Shown: in pieces, positions 28,103 through 28,204 of the stretch | How the letters are laid out: every line of letters starts with the position of its first letter | Position numbering within the stretch: position 1 is the first letter of the stretch | IMG/VR virus record: IMGVR_UViG_3300033150_001258 | Coordinates: 1 to 28,204 of that record | DNA: 28,204 nucleotides | Reading direction: 5' to 3' (one strand) | Source of the DNA: a virus | Position numbers and translations under genes: made by a program | The notes under the pieces: generated by a model | The model's input: only the letters and a program-made list of their open reading frames with translations | What the model was told of the DNA's origin: nothing | Database searches by the model: none

Positions 28103-28204
28103 ATGATGAGTAAGAAAGTTTTGAGACTTAAGGAAATTCTTAAAGAAAAGAATAAATATAAGGGGTATTTTAGGTCAAGAGGAATATCGGAGATTAAAAT
28201 CACA
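28103..28204 (+). CDS. Partial tail-region gene, cut by window end
   Basis: ATGATG at 28103 follows ATAGGAGGG at ideal distance. The 34 visible codons (MMSKKVLRLKEILKEKNKYK...) are basic and helical. No identification is possible. Confidence 0.6.
   Translation, partial: MMSKKVLRLKEILKEKNKYKGYFRSRGISEIKIT

Overview
This window is a contiguous piece of a tailed-phage (Caudoviricetes) genome or prophage. Every credible gene lies on the + strand, tightly packed, often with ATGA-type overlaps and strong AGGAGG ribosome sites; several starts are TTG or GTG. The DNA is AT-rich and the proteins are rich in Lys, Glu and Ile, while a few intergenic islands are GC-rich and fold into stable hairpins. 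That pattern fits a low-GC, probably thermophilic, Bacillota-type host. The host assignment is inference. No integrase or lysis gene is visible.

Layout. (1) About 1-2412: a cassette of five small genes with three related GC-rich structured leaders. One product closely resembles Csx16, a protein of type III CRISPR loci linked to cyclic-oligoadenylate breakdown. Both coding and non-coding DNA here carry a very high density of perfect inverted repeats. (2) About 2444-10321: early and replication genes: an HTH protein, a PD-(D/E)XK/Fe-S exonuclease, a putative single-strand annealing protein, a winged-helix initiator-like protein with internal iterons, a DnaB-type helicase, SSB and many small unknowns. 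(3) 10318-11873: a 202-residue protein carrying only the IS110-type C-terminal (Nop-like) domain, followed by 27 short repeats spaced about 36 bp. This is the architecture of a TIGR-Tas system with a nuclease-free (TasA-like) effector. (4) About 11906-16988: small accessory genes, including a duplicated family, an XRE-type regulator, a PGDYG-like protein, a truncated three-Cys-motif protein, two structured RNA candidates and several apparent frameshifts. (5) 16994-28204: the packaging, head and tail module in HK97-like order: small and large terminase, portal, MuF/prohead protease fusion, capsid, connectors, tail terminator, tube and a large tail protein, then a partial gene.

How it works together. 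The middle genes recombine and replicate the DNA, and the right-hand genes build capsid and tail. The left cassette and the TIGR-like locus look like accessory warfare or control functions: one candidate blocker of type III CRISPR signalling and one candidate dual-guide RNA system that could bind but not cut DNA.

Caution: six genes show what look like single-base frameshifts, including portal, protease/scaffold and tail genes. Either the sequence contains indel errors or this is a decaying prophage. Coordinates of those genes follow the sequence as given, and the likely repaired extents are stated in each entry.
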